DNA of 64,000 bases. Origin: Paracoccaceae bacterium. GTDB taxonomy: Bacteria; Pseudomonadota; Alphaproteobacteria; Rhodobacterales; Rhodobacteraceae. Within the stretch, counting starts at the first letter, position 1. Every line of letters starts with the position of its first letter. Under the pieces are notes generated by a model. It did not search any database and had not been told where the DNA came from. It saw nothing but the letters and a program-made list of their open reading frames with translations. Made by a program: the position numbers and the translations under genes. Location of the stretch: NCBI GenBank assembly GCA_024742705.1, contig JANSXZ010000006.1:62001-126000 (forward strand). Reading direction: 5' to 3'. Positions 47,722-56,072 of the stretch are shown here, piece after piece.

Positions 47722-48194
47722 GCCGACTGGACAGCATGTTGCGCCGCCTCGCCGCCCAACGCGACGGCCTCAACTGGGCTGCCGCGCAAACAGCCGACCA
47801 GCCGGGCGATGTTCTGGACCTGGGCCTGGGCAATGGCCGCACCTACGACCATCTGCGCGAAATCCTGCCGGACCGGCGCATCTGGGTGATCGACCGCGTT
47901 CTGCAATGCCATCCCTCATGCGTTCCGCCCGAAGCCAACTTCCTGGAAGGCGAAGCCGAGCCGATGCTGGCCCGGTTGGCGGCCCGGCAGGTGCGCATCG
48001 CGCTTGCGCATTACGATCTGGGTTTCGGGATCAAGGCCGAGGACGTGGCCGAGGCCGCACGTCTCAGCCCGCATATCGCCGCCGTCATGCAACCGGGTGG
48101 CATGATCGTGTCGGGCCAGCCGCTGGTAGGGTTCGAACAGGTGCCCGGCCCGTCGGAAATCGCACCGGACCGATATCTGTTCTACCGCTGCTGA
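47718..48194 (+). CDS. Small class I SAM-dependent methyltransferase-like protein (paralogue of 30276)
   Basis: 158 residues: VLDLGLGNGRTYDHLRE (about 32-48) as SAM loop, D in WVIDRVL ending the second strand, and CHPSCVPP. The resemblance to the protein at 30276-30761 extends over the full length, including the MSRLD start and a C-terminal FYRC/IYRA. Last gene of the glycan locus; its stop lies only 3 bp from the phnM stop on the other strand. Confidence 0.82.
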   Translation: MSRLDSMLRRLAAQRDGLNWAAAQTADQPGDVLDLGLGNGRTYDHLREILPDRRIWVIDRVLQCHPSCVPPEANFLEGEAEPMLARLAARQVRIALAHYDLGFGIKAEDVAEAARLSPHIAAVMQPGGMIVSGQPLVGFEQVPGPSEIAPDRYLFYRC

Positions 48195-48197
48195 ACG

Positions 48198-49337
48198 TCA
48201 GACCCGCAGCCCGCGCGACCAGACGCCGCGCATCACCGGCACCCGGTCATGGCGCATGAAGCGGATCAGGTCGGCGCGCAGCCCCACCGCCAGCGTCCCG
48301 CGATCGGTCAGCCCGGCGGCGGCGGCGGGCGCGCCGGTGACAGTGCGCATGCCACGCGCCAAATCGCCCCATTGATCGGCCAGCAGCATGGCACCTTGCA
48401 ACAGCGCCGCCGGCACATAGTCCGACGACAGGATATCCAGCAGGTTCAGCCCCGCAAGATCGGCCGCCGCCACATTGCCCGAATGCGAACCGCCGCGCAC
48501 CAGGTTCGGCGCCCCCATGATCACCGCGATGTCATGCGCGTGACAGGCGCGCGCGGCGTCTACAGTGGTTGGAAACTCGGCCACCCTGATGCCGTGGCCG
48601 GCCGAAACCGCCACCTGTTCCGGGGTCGTGTCGTCATGGCTGGCCAGAACCGCGCCATAGCGCCGCGCCTCGGCCACGGTGGCCGCCTCGTGATCGTCGC
48701 CCACGCTGGCCCTGAGATCCCGCAGATAGGCGATGTGTTCGGCAAAGCCCGCATCGTCCATACCGTGCTTGCCCTTCACGTAAGCCTCGAGTTTGGATAC
48801 GTCGCGGAATTGGCGCTGACCGGGGGTGTGATCCATCAGGCTGACGATTCCGACGCGATCATCGGGGCCGAATTCGGCCAATTCGTCCAGCAGCGTTTCC
48901 GAACAGACCTCGGCGCGCAGGTGCAGGAAATGGCTGATCCGCAGCAGGCCGGCATCCCGCAGCTGCCAAAGCTCGGACGCCAGGCCGCGCGCGTATTTGA
49001 CATAGCGCGCCTTGCCGTTCGGGTTCGATCCGACGCGCATGGCATCGAAAACCGTGGTGATGCCGGTGCTGGCCAGTTCGCCGTCGTGGGCCAGGATGGC
49101 CGACATGTGCGGCCAGTCGACCTTGGGGCGCGGCATGATGTGGCGTTCCAGGTTGTCGGTGTGCAATTCGATCAGGCCCGGCGCCACGAAATCGCCACCG
49201 CAGTCCACCGCGCCGGGCGGCACCGCCGTCCCGCTGTCGATCGAAACGATCTGCCCGTCGACGGCCCGGAGGCTGCCGCGCAGGGTTTCATTGGCCAGAA
49301 CCAGCGTGGCGTTGGCAAGGATCAACTCTTGTGTCAT
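48198..49337 (-). CDS. phnM: Alpha-D-ribose 1-methylphosphonate 5-triphosphate diphosphatase PhnM
   Basis: Amidohydrolase-fold enzyme of the C-P lyase pathway that removes pyrophosphate to give alpha-D-ribose 1-methylphosphonate 5-phosphate. 379 residues. Metal site LIELHTDNLERH (H59, D61), SLMDHTPGQRQF, SHDDTTPEQV and GAPNLVRGGSHSGN are PhnM hallmarks. ATG 49337. Transcribed away from the DUF1045 gene with only 50 bp between starts, so both share one regulatory region. Confidence 0.95.
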   Translation of the reverse strand: MTQELILANATLVLANETLRGSLRAVDGQIVSIDSGTAVPPGAVDCGGDFVAPGLIELHTDNLERHIMPRPKVDWPHMSAILAHDGELASTGITTVFDAMRVGSNPNGKARYVKYARGLASELWQLRDAGLLRISHFLHLRAEVCSETLLDELAEFGPDDRVGIVSLMDHTPGQRQFRDVSKLEAYVKGKHGMDDAGFAEHIAYLRDLRASVGDDHEAATVAEARRYGAVLASHDDTTPEQVAVSAGHGIRVAEFPTTVDAARACHAHDIAVIMGAPNLVRGGSHSGNVAAADLAGLNLLDILSSDYVPAALLQGAMLLADQWGDLARGMRTVTGAPAAAAGLTDRGTLAVGLRADLIRFMRHDRVPVMRGVWSRGLRV

Positions 49338-49387
49338 CTGCGTGTCATCCCGTCTTGCAAAGGTTTCGGGCAAAGAAAGGCAGGGCC

Positions 49388-50080
49388 ATGACCCCGACAC
49401 GCTATGCCATCTATTATGTGCCCGCCGAAGCGGAAGCGGGCGCCAAATGGGCGCGGTTCGCCACCGACTGGCTGGGCTGGGATTGTGTGGCCGGGGCCGA
49501 AGCCACGCACCCCGGCGTGGATGGGCTGCCGGTGGATGAAATCACCGAAACGCCGCGCAAATACGGGCTTCACGCCACCATCAAACCGCCCTTTCGCCTT
49601 GCCGCCGGACAAACCGCCGACGCGCTGGGCGATGCCTGCGCCGCGCTGGCCGGGCGCTGTGCTCCGGTTGCGCTGGATGCGCTGCGCGTTGCCCGGCTGG
49701 GCCGGTTCCTGGCACTGCGCCCGGAAGGCCGCGAGACGGCGCTGAACGCGCTTGCGGCGCAATGGGTCGAAACGCTCGATCCGTTCCGCGCGCCGCCCAC
49801 CGAATCCGAACTGGTCCGCCGGCGTGCCGCGGGTCTGACCGCGGCGCAGGAGGAGAACCTGCAACGCTGGGGCTATCCTTACGTCATGGACGGGTTCCGG
49901 TTTCACATCACCCTGACCGGGCGCCTGCCCAGCCCGCTGATTTCCCAGACCGAAGCCGCTCTTGACCGGCACCTGGCCCCGATGCTGCCGCGCCCTTTCC
50001 ACATCGGACGGCTGGCGCTGGCCGGCGAGGCCGAGGACGGGCGGTTTCACCTTTTGCACAGCTACACCCTTGCCGGATAA
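49388..50080 (+). CDS. DUF1045 phosphonate-operon protein, 2H-phosphoesterase motifs
   Basis: 230-residue protein found in alphaproteobacterial phn loci. Two HxTx motifs, HATI at 62-65 and HITL at 173-176, match the 2H phosphoesterase superfamily, which acts on 2',3'- or 1,2-cyclic phosphates. The C-P lyase pathway produces 5-phosphoribosyl 1,2-cyclic phosphate, normally opened by PhnP; no phnP is seen in the window. Acting as a PhnP substitute is an inference. Its 3' end overlaps the convergent phnN by 19 bp. Confidence 0.88.
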   Translation: MTPTRYAIYYVPAEAEAGAKWARFATDWLGWDCVAGAEATHPGVDGLPVDEITETPRKYGLHATIKPPFRLAAGQTADALGDACAALAGRCAPVALDALRVARLGRFLALRPEGRETALNALAAQWVETLDPFRAPPTESELVRRRAAGLTAAQEENLQRWGYPYVMDGFRFHITLTGRLPSPLISQTEAALDRHLAPMLPRPFHIGRLALAGEAEDGRFHLLHSYTLAG

Positions 50081-50607
50081 AGCGCGGCAAGCGCCGCCGC
50101 GACCGCCATGTCCAGAGCGCCCGAATTGTCGATCACATGCACCCGGTGCAGCCCCGGCGGCAATCCTTCGGCGGCCCGGCTCAGCCTGCGCTGCACGTCA
50201 TCGGCGGTTTCGCGCCCGCGCGCATGCAGCCGCCGGGCGAGGGCCGCGGGGGTGGCTGTCAGGTGGATCACCTCAAGCTCGGGCCATTGCGCCTGGGCTT
50301 CGGCCAGCACGCCACGCGACAGGTTGACCAGAACCGTGGCACCCTGCCGCAGACAATCCAGACAACTGCGCGGGACGCCGTAAAACAGCCCGTGCGCGCC
50401 CCAGCAAAGCATGAAATCGCCCGCTTCGCGCATCCGGTCAAAGGCTGCAACGCTGACCGGCGTGAAATTTTCACCGCCTGCGTCGGCGGCGCGCGTGATC
50501 ACCCGCCGCGCCAGGACGATGTCGGGCCGCGCCTCGGCCAGCCGCGCCATCACGCTGTCCTTGCCCACGCCGGACGGGCCGACCACGGCGATCAGGCGTC
50601 CGGTCAT
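50062..50607 (-). CDS. phnN: Ribose 1,5-bisphosphate phosphokinase PhnN
   Basis: Phosphorylates ribose 1,5-bisphosphate to PRPP, the final salvage step of the C-P lyase route. 181 residues; guanylate-kinase-like P-loop GPSGVGKDS at about 10-18. ATG 50607 overlaps the phnL stop. Last gene of phnGHIJKLN. Confidence 0.94.
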   Translation of the reverse strand: MTGRLIAVVGPSGVGKDSVMARLAEARPDIVLARRVITRAADAGGENFTPVSVAAFDRMREAGDFMLCWGAHGLFYGVPRSCLDCLRQGATVLVNLSRGVLAEAQAQWPELEVIHLTATPAALARRLHARGRETADDVQRRLSRAAEGLPPGLHRVHVIDNSGALDMAVAAALAALYPARV

Positions 50608-51287
50608 GCGGCGGCCCGCGGTGCGAAGGCCGATACATCCACCTGGCGGTCGCACACCCGGTCGCGGGCCGCGGTGTCGTGAAAGATCCCCACTATGGCC
50701 GCACCGCGCGCCTTGGCCGCTTCGATCAGGTTCAGAACCGTGTCGCGGTTGGTGGCGTCGAGGCTGGCCGTGGGTTCATCGAGCAATAGCGCCGGGTAAT
50801 CATGCGCAAATCCGCGCGCGATGTTCACACGTTGTTGTTCGCCGCCCGAAAACGTCGTGGGGCTGAGCGACCAGAGCCGTTCTGGAATGTTGAGCCGCGC
50901 CAGCAGCCGCTCGGCGCGGGCGAAGGCCTCGTCTTCCGGCACGCCCAGCGTCAGCAACGGTTCCGCCACCACGGCGCGCGTGGGTACCCTTGGCACCACG
51001 CGCAGAAACTGGCTGACATAGCCCAGGGTTTCGCGCCGCAGTTTCAGGATGTCGCGCGGGGCGGCGCGGGCAACGTCCACATCGCCCACCATGATCCGCC
51101 CCGACGCGGCCAGGTAGTTGCCGTAGATCAACCGCATCAACGTGGATTTTCCGGCGCCGGACACGCCTGTCAAGGCGACGCATTCACCGGCGGCCACCAC
51201 TAGGCTGGCGTCCTGCATCACCGGGATGACGGTGCCGCCTTGGTTGTGCAGCGTAAAGCTTTTGCAGACTCGGTCGAGAACGATCAT
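50604..51287 (-). CDS. phnL: C-P lyase ABC-type protein PhnL
   Basis: 227-residue ABC ATPase-like subunit that associates with the C-P lyase core rather than a transporter. Walker [10 protein letters not shown], signature [18 protein letters not shown], Walker [13 protein letters not shown]. Sixteen bp downstream of phnK; stop overlaps phnN. Confidence 0.94.
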   Translation of the reverse strand: MIVLDRVCKSFTLHNQGGTVIPVMQDASLVVAAGECVALTGVSGAGKSTLMRLIYGNYLAASGRIMVGDVDVARAAPRDILKLRRETLGYVSQFLRVVPRVPTRAVVAEPLLTLGVPEDEAFARAERLLARLNIPERLWSLSPTTFSGGEQQRVNIARGFAHDYPALLLDEPTASLDATNRDTVLNLIEAAKARGAAIVGIFHDTAARDRVCDRQVDVSAFAPRAAA

Positions 51288-51302
51288 GGCGTGTTCCTCC
51301 GC

Positions 51303-52073
51303 TCAGACCTGAAGGACGCTGGAAACCAGCAATTGCGTGTAGCCGTGCTGCGGGTCGTCCAGCACCTGATCGGTCAGGCCGGTTTCCACCACATTCCCAT
51401 CCTTCATCACCATCAGCCGGTCGGCCAGAAGGCGCACCACCGCCAGGTCGTGGGTTACGATCAGGGCCGAAAGCCCCATCTGCCGGACCAGCCCGCGCAC
51501 CAGGTCCAGCAGCCGCGCCTGAACGCTGACATCCAGACCGCCGGTCGGTTCATCCATGAACACCAGGCGCGGGCCGGTCACCAGGTTGCGGGCGATCTGC
51601 AATCTTTGCTGCATCCCGCCGGAAAACGCGGCGGGCCGGTCATCGATGCGCGCGGTGTCTATTTCGACACGGCCCAGCCAGTCGGTGGCCTGACCGCGGA
51701 TGTCGCCATAGTGCCGCGCCCCGACGGCCATCAGCCGTTCGCCGATGTTGCCGCCCGCGCTGACCCCCATGCGCAGCCCGTCGCGGGCGTGCTGGTGCAC
51801 AAAGGCCCAGTCGGTGCGGCCCAGCATGCGGCGCTCGGGCTCGGACATGGCCACGGTGTCGCGGGGGCCGTCGGCGCGGGTGTCAAACACCACCTGGCCG
51901 GAATCGGGGCGCTGATGCCCCGCAAGGCAATTCAGCAGCGTGGATTTACCAGAACCGCTTTCGCCGACGATGCCCATCACCTCGCCAGGATACAGATCGA
52001 ACGACACGTCGCGGCAGCCGATGCGCGCGCCGTAGGTTCGGGTGATGCCGGTCACCTGCAACAGGGGTGTCAT
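51303..52073 (-). CDS. phnK: C-P lyase ABC-type protein PhnK
   Basis: 256-residue ABC ATPase-like subunit, closest to peptide-transporter ATPases, that binds PhnJ in the C-P lyase complex. Walker A GESGSGKST, signature FSGGMQQRLQIARNLV, Walker B LVFMDEPTGGLDV. ATG 52073, 22 bp after phnJ. Confidence 0.94.
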   Translation of the reverse strand: MTPLLQVTGITRTYGARIGCRDVSFDLYPGEVMGIVGESGSGKSTLLNCLAGHQRPDSGQVVFDTRADGPRDTVAMSEPERRMLGRTDWAFVHQHARDGLRMGVSAGGNIGERLMAVGARHYGDIRGQATDWLGRVEIDTARIDDRPAAFSGGMQQRLQIARNLVTGPRLVFMDEPTGGLDVSVQARLLDLVRGLVRQMGLSALIVTHDLAVVRLLADRLMVMKDGNVVETGLTDQVLDDPQHGYTQLLVSSVLQV

Positions 52074-52095
52074 GTCTGGCCTCCTCGGGGATCGG

Positions 52096-52971
52096 TCATG
52101 CCTGCACGGCCGCGTCGGGGGGCGACATCGCACCTCGGTGGCCCGCGTCGCGGCGTTCGCCGCAGAAATCGGTATCGGAACAGACGAACATGCGCCCGCC
52201 CGCGTCATCGACGATGACTTCGTCCAGATAGCTGGTGTCGGCGCCACAAAGATCGCAGGCGTGATCTGCCTTGGACGGATCAAAGGGGAAATCCTCGAAA
52301 TCCAGGCTGACAACCGGCGTATAGGGCGGCACCGCGTAGATGCGCTGTTCGCGGCCGGCGCCGAACAGCTGAATCGCGGGCATGTCCAGCTTGGGGTTGT
52401 CGAACTTGGGGATCGGCGACGGATCCATCACATAGCGGCCCGACACCTTCACCGGATAGGCGTAAGACTTCGCGATGGCGCCGTTCTGGGCAATGTCCTC
52501 ATACAGCTTGACATGCATCAGGCCATAGTCCTGAAGCGCGTGCATCTTGCGGGTCTCGGTCTCGCGCGGCTCGAGAAACCGCAGCGGTTCGGGGATCGGC
52601 ACCTGATAGACCAGGATCTGGTCCTCGGTCAGCGGATGTTCGGGTATACGGTGCCGGGTCTGGATCACCGTCGCGTCGGCGGTGCGTTCGGTCACCGCCA
52701 CACCGGCCGTCTTCTGAAAGAACTTGCGGATCGACACCGCGTTGGTGGTGTCGTCGGCGCCCTGGTCGATCACCTTCAGCGTGTCATCCGGTGTAAGCGT
52801 CGCGGCCGTCACCTGCACGCCGCCGGTGCCCCACCCATAGGGCATCGGCATTTCGCGGCTGGCAAAGGGCACCTGATAGCCCGGCACAGCCAGGCCCTTC
52901 AGGATCGCGCGGCGGATCATCCGCTTGGTCTGTTCGTCGAGATAGGCGAAGTTGTAGGCCGGATCTGTCAC
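52096..52971 (-). CDS. phnJ: Alpha-D-ribose 1-methylphosphonate 5-phosphate C-P lyase PhnJ
   Basis: Radical-SAM enzyme that cleaves the carbon-phosphorus bond, releasing the hydrocarbon (methane from methylphosphonate). 291 residues from GTG 52971, which has GGAGG 5 nt upstream. The four cysteines C239, C242, C264 and C270 (CDLC ... CSDTDFC) match E. coli C241, C244, C266 and C272; glycine G31 in PGYQVPF is the likely radical-carrying position. Confidence 0.96.
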   Translation of the reverse strand: MTDPAYNFAYLDEQTKRMIRRAILKGLAVPGYQVPFASREMPMPYGWGTGGVQVTAATLTPDDTLKVIDQGADDTTNAVSIRKFFQKTAGVAVTERTADATVIQTRHRIPEHPLTEDQILVYQVPIPEPLRFLEPRETETRKMHALQDYGLMHVKLYEDIAQNGAIAKSYAYPVKVSGRYVMDPSPIPKFDNPKLDMPAIQLFGAGREQRIYAVPPYTPVVSLDFEDFPFDPSKADHACDLCGADTSYLDEVIVDDAGGRMFVCSDTDFCGERRDAGHRGAMSPPDAAVQA

Positions 52972-53018
52972 GGCTGCCTCCGTTCGGTCATCGCCGACCC
53001 GATCGCCACCGGGCCGCA

Positions 53019-54113
53019 TCATTCCGCCGCCTCGGCGGTGTTGCCCGCCCCGGCGTCGCGGCGCATCTTGCGCACCAGTTCCAGTTCCGATTGAAAATCG
53101 ACGTAGTGGGGCAGCTTGATATGCTCGAGAAACCCGGTCGCCTGGATGTTGTCGCCGTGGCTCAGCACGAATTCCTCGTCCTGGGCGGCAGCGCCGGTGT
53201 TGTCCTCGCCCAGTTCCTCCCAACGCAGCGCCCGGTCCACCAGCGCCATCGAGATCGCCTTGCGCTCGCCCTTGCCGAACACCAGGCCATAGCCGCGGGT
53301 GAACTGCGGCGGGCTGGTGCGCGATCCCTTGAACTGGTTCACTGTCTCGCATTCGGTCAGTTCGATCTCGCCGATTTCGACGGCGAACCCCAATTCCGGC
53401 ACATCCATTTCCACCGGCACCCGGCCGATGCGCAGTTCGCCTACGAAGGCGTGGTTGTAGCCATATCCGCGCTGGGTTGAATAGGCCATGCCAAGGGTGA
53501 ACCCCTCGTCGGCGCGCGCCAGCGACTGGAGCCGCACGGCACGCCCCGCCGGATAGGACATCGGCGTGCGGGTTATGTCCGACGGCGCCGTGTCGTCCGC
53601 CGGTTCGGACTGCATCAGACCTTCGTCCTGGAGATAGGCGGCAATGTGCGGGGTGGGTGCGGTGCGCGCCGTGGCCTGAGGTGCGGGCGCCGGGGCGGGT
53701 GTTCCTTCGGCGGCCAGCTTGAAGTCAAGCAGGCGGTGGGTGTAATCGAACGTGGGCCCCAGAACCTGCCCGCCCGGCGCGTCCTTGTAGGTGGCCGAAA
53801 TGCGCCGGTCGCAGGCCATCGCGCCGGTGTCGACCGGGCGCGAGGTGCCGAGCCGCGGCAAGGTGGTCCGGTAGGCGCGGATCAGGAAAATCGCCTCGAT
53901 CAGATCGCCACGCGCCTGTTTGATCGCAAGCGCCGCCAGATCGGGATCGTAGAGCGAGCCCTCGGCCATCACCCGATCCACCGCCAGCGAAAGCTGCTCG
54001 CGGATCTGCGCCAGCGACAGCGCCGCGAAGGCCGGGTCGCCCCGGCGCTCCTCGTCGAGCCAGGCGTGAGCGTTCTCGATGGCCCTTTCGCCACCCTTCA
54101 CCGCAACATACAT
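53019..54113 (-). CDS. phnI: C-P lyase core subunit PhnI
   Basis: 364-residue subunit that, with PhnG, PhnH and PhnL, couples phosphonate to ATP to form ribose 1-methylphosphonate 5-triphosphate; PhnI alone has nucleosidase activity. MYVAVKGGERAIENAHAW is the canonical start; AYSTQRGYGYNHAFVGELR and HGDNIQATGFLEHIKLPHY are conserved. A Pro/Ala-rich insert near residue 140 lies in a known variable loop. Confidence 0.96.
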   Translation of the reverse strand: MYVAVKGGERAIENAHAWLDEERRGDPAFAALSLAQIREQLSLAVDRVMAEGSLYDPDLAALAIKQARGDLIEAIFLIRAYRTTLPRLGTSRPVDTGAMACDRRISATYKDAPGGQVLGPTFDYTHRLLDFKLAAEGTPAPAPAPQATARTAPTPHIAAYLQDEGLMQSEPADDTAPSDITRTPMSYPAGRAVRLQSLARADEGFTLGMAYSTQRGYGYNHAFVGELRIGRVPVEMDVPELGFAVEIGEIELTECETVNQFKGSRTSPPQFTRGYGLVFGKGERKAISMALVDRALRWEELGEDNTGAAAQDEEFVLSHGDNIQATGFLEHIKLPHYVDFQSELELVRKMRRDAGAGNTAEAAE

Positions 54114-54116
54114 GGA

Positions 54117-54695
54117 TCAGCCCCCGTTGTGGATTGTAGTGCTGCGCGGCAGCGCCGCGACGCGCGCGCCACAGGTGAAAAACGCATCCATGCCCAGCGG
54201 GAAGCGCGCCGCGTTGGCCTGAAACCACGCGGTTTCGGGCAGCGACAGATGCGCGGTGTCGCGGATCCCCGGCCCGGTCAGCGCAGCCCCGGCGGCATCC
54301 AGCGCGGGCAGTTCCGCGATCAGGGTGCAGGACCGGTCGGGGTATTCGGCGGTGCCGATGCGCAGGCCCTGCGCCGCGCGCAGATCCGGCCAGGCGCCTA
54401 TCGCGAAGTCCGCCTGGTCCGCCGCCACCAGTGGTGCACCGGTATGAAAACCGATCCAGTCGCGCAGATCGGGACGGTCGCAGGCACCGGCAAGGTGCAC
54501 CGATGTATCGGCGTCGCACAGCGTCAGCAGCAGCGCGCCCGCCGCCACGCCCAACGGCGCGGGCGGCAGGGCGCCATGCAGGGTGCGGATTTCGCCCGGC
54601 CGCGCCAGCACGGTCATCGCGCTTCGGAACGCCTCGGCAGCATCGCGGGGCGCGTCGGCGAAACCGCCGGTGAAACTGTGAGCAGCGGAAGGCAT
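54117..54695 (-). CDS. phnH: C-P lyase core subunit PhnH
   Basis: 192-residue structural subunit of the PhnGHIJ complex. SFTGGFADAPRDAAEAFRSAM is the typical N-terminal helix region, FHTGAPLVAADQADFAIG and GPGIRDTAHLSL are family segments. Start overlaps the phnG stop (TGATG), three bp before phnI. Confidence 0.94.
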   Translation of the reverse strand: MPSAAHSFTGGFADAPRDAAEAFRSAMTVLARPGEIRTLHGALPPAPLGVAAGALLLTLCDADTSVHLAGACDRPDLRDWIGFHTGAPLVAADQADFAIGAWPDLRAAQGLRIGTAEYPDRSCTLIAELPALDAAGAALTGPGIRDTAHLSLPETAWFQANAARFPLGMDAFFTCGARVAALPRSTTIHNGG

Positions 54696-55147
54696 CAGAC
54701 GTCTCCCCTCGCCATGGTGAAAAAGTCGACCTTGGTCGCCGCCGCCCGCGCCGCGCGCGCGCTGCGCCGTGCCACGCCGGCCGCGCGCAACGGCGCCAGA
54801 ATGGCCGCTTCCGCACGCTCTGCCTGACCGGTCTGCATCAACGCATCGACCTGCGCTGCGATCTGTGCCTTGGTCTTGTCGCGGCCCTGCACATAGGCGT
54901 GGCCGACGGTGCCGTCGTCAAGTTGCAGGCTGGCCCGGGTCACGGTCATTTCGCCCAGGTTGAAGGCCGCGCCGCTGGCCCCCATGCGGCCCTGCACCAT
55001 GACGCCGCCGGTTTCCGGAGCGCGCAGCCAGTGAAAATCCGCCGCCAGACCGGATTCGGCCCAGAGCGCGGCAAGGGTGGGCGCATCGCTTTGAGCCAGA
55101 AGACTGATCCAGCTTCGGCGGCGGTCCTGTTCGGCGGTCAGAGGCAT
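54695..55147 (-). CDS. phnG: C-P lyase core subunit PhnG
   Basis: 150-residue subunit of the C-P lyase core. RRSWISLLAQSD near the start and NLGEMTVTRASLQLDDGTVGHAYVQGRDK-type core (about residues 80-108) identify it. ATG 55147 (GAGGG upstream). First gene of phnGHIJKLN, divergent from phnF with tandem CTATACAA motifs between. Confidence 0.93.
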   Translation of the reverse strand: MPLTAEQDRRRSWISLLAQSDAPTLAALWAESGLAADFHWLRAPETGGVMVQGRMGASGAAFNLGEMTVTRASLQLDDGTVGHAYVQGRDKTKAQIAAQVDALMQTGQAERAEAAILAPLRAAGVARRSARAARAAATKVDFFTMARGDV

Positions 55148-55182
55148 TGGCCCTCGCTTGAATGGAACGGTGTTGTCCAGGG

Positions 55183-55205
55183 TTGCTATACAACTATACA
55201 AATAG
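55183..55205. promoter_or_regulatory. Tandem CTATACAA motifs, candidate PhnF operator
   Basis: Two exact, adjacent CTATACAA copies (55186-55193, 55194-55201), preceded by TTG and followed by ATAG so that CTAT-ACAA-ATAG is also an inverted repeat. It is the most AT-rich point in the 104-bp phnG-phnF divergent region. GntR/HutC-type regulators often bind TATAC-like half-sites, so this is the likely PhnF binding site. Confidence 0.55.
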
Positions 55206-55251
55206 TAGAGGTTTGTGGCGCGCTCCGCAATCGGATTCGCGTGAACATTTC

Positions 55252-55980
55252 ATGACGGGAGCAAAGATCTTGGCCCGCACCGCTCTCTGGACCGCGATTG
55301 CCCGGTCCTTGACCGGCGATATCGCCGAAGGGCGTTTCGCCACCGGCGACCGGTTGCCGACCGAGGCACAGCTGGCCGCGAAATACGGTGTCAACCGGCA
55401 CACGGTGCGCCGGGCGCTGGGCGCGCTGGCGGAACAGGGCCTGGTGCGCAGCCGGCGGGGAGCGGGCGTGTTCGTGACCGCGCGCCCCACCGACTATCCG
55501 ATCGGCCGCCGCGTCCGGTTTCACCAGAACATCAGGGCCGGCGGGCAAAGCCCGACGAAAACCCTGCTGTCGCTGCTGACGCGCGCCGCAGATCCGCGCG
55601 AAGCCCGGGCCCTGGACCTGCCCGAAGGCGCGCCGGTACATGTATACGACGGGCTGTCCCTGGCCGATGCGCAGCCCGTCGCGGTTTTTCAGAGCGTGTT
55701 TCCCGCCGAACGCCTGCCCGGTCTGCCCGACGCGCTGCGCGACAATACGTCGGTGACCCATGCGCTGGCCGCCTGCGGCGTTGCCGACTACACCCGCGTT
55801 TCGACCCGGATAACCGCCAAGGACGCCAATGCCACGCTGGCGCTGCACCTGCGCATTTGCGAAGGCGCGCCGATCTTGCGGACCGTCGGGATCAATGCGG
55901 ATGCCGACGGGCGGCCGGTGGAATACGGGCGCACCTGGTTCGCCGGCGACCGGGTGACGCTGGTTCTGAACGAAGACTGA
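55252..55980 (+). CDS. phnF: GntR-family phosphonate regulator PhnF
   Basis: 242-residue GntR/HutC regulator: winged helix about 10-75 (DRLPTEAQLAAKYGVNRHTVRRAL) and UTRA domain about 90-240. Located head-to-head with phnG. Presumed local repressor; global phosphate control by PhoB may be added elsewhere. ATG 55252 lacks a strong ribosome-binding site. Confidence 0.92.
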   Translation: MTGAKILARTALWTAIARSLTGDIAEGRFATGDRLPTEAQLAAKYGVNRHTVRRALGALAEQGLVRSRRGAGVFVTARPTDYPIGRRVRFHQNIRAGGQSPTKTLLSLLTRAADPREARALDLPEGAPVHVYDGLSLADAQPVAVFQSVFPAERLPGLPDALRDNTSVTHALAACGVADYTRVSTRITAKDANATLALHLRICEGAPILRTVGINADADGRPVEYGRTWFAGDRVTLVLNED

Positions 55981-56015
55981 GCGCGCCACGCCCGGCGGCC
56001 GCGCGGGTTGCCGCC

Positions 56016-56057
56016 GCGGGAGCCTCCGGCGGGGATATTTACTGCGAAAGGAAAACC
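56016..56057 (-). repeat. Dispersed intergenic repeat, copy E
   Basis: On the minus strand: head TTCCTTTCGCA plus GTAAATATCCC, as in copy B, joined to the tail CCCGCCGGAGGCTCCCGC identical to copy A. It lies between convergent phnF and the hexapeptide transferase gene. Confidence 0.7.
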
Positions 56058-56072
56058 GGCGCACCGCGCGGA

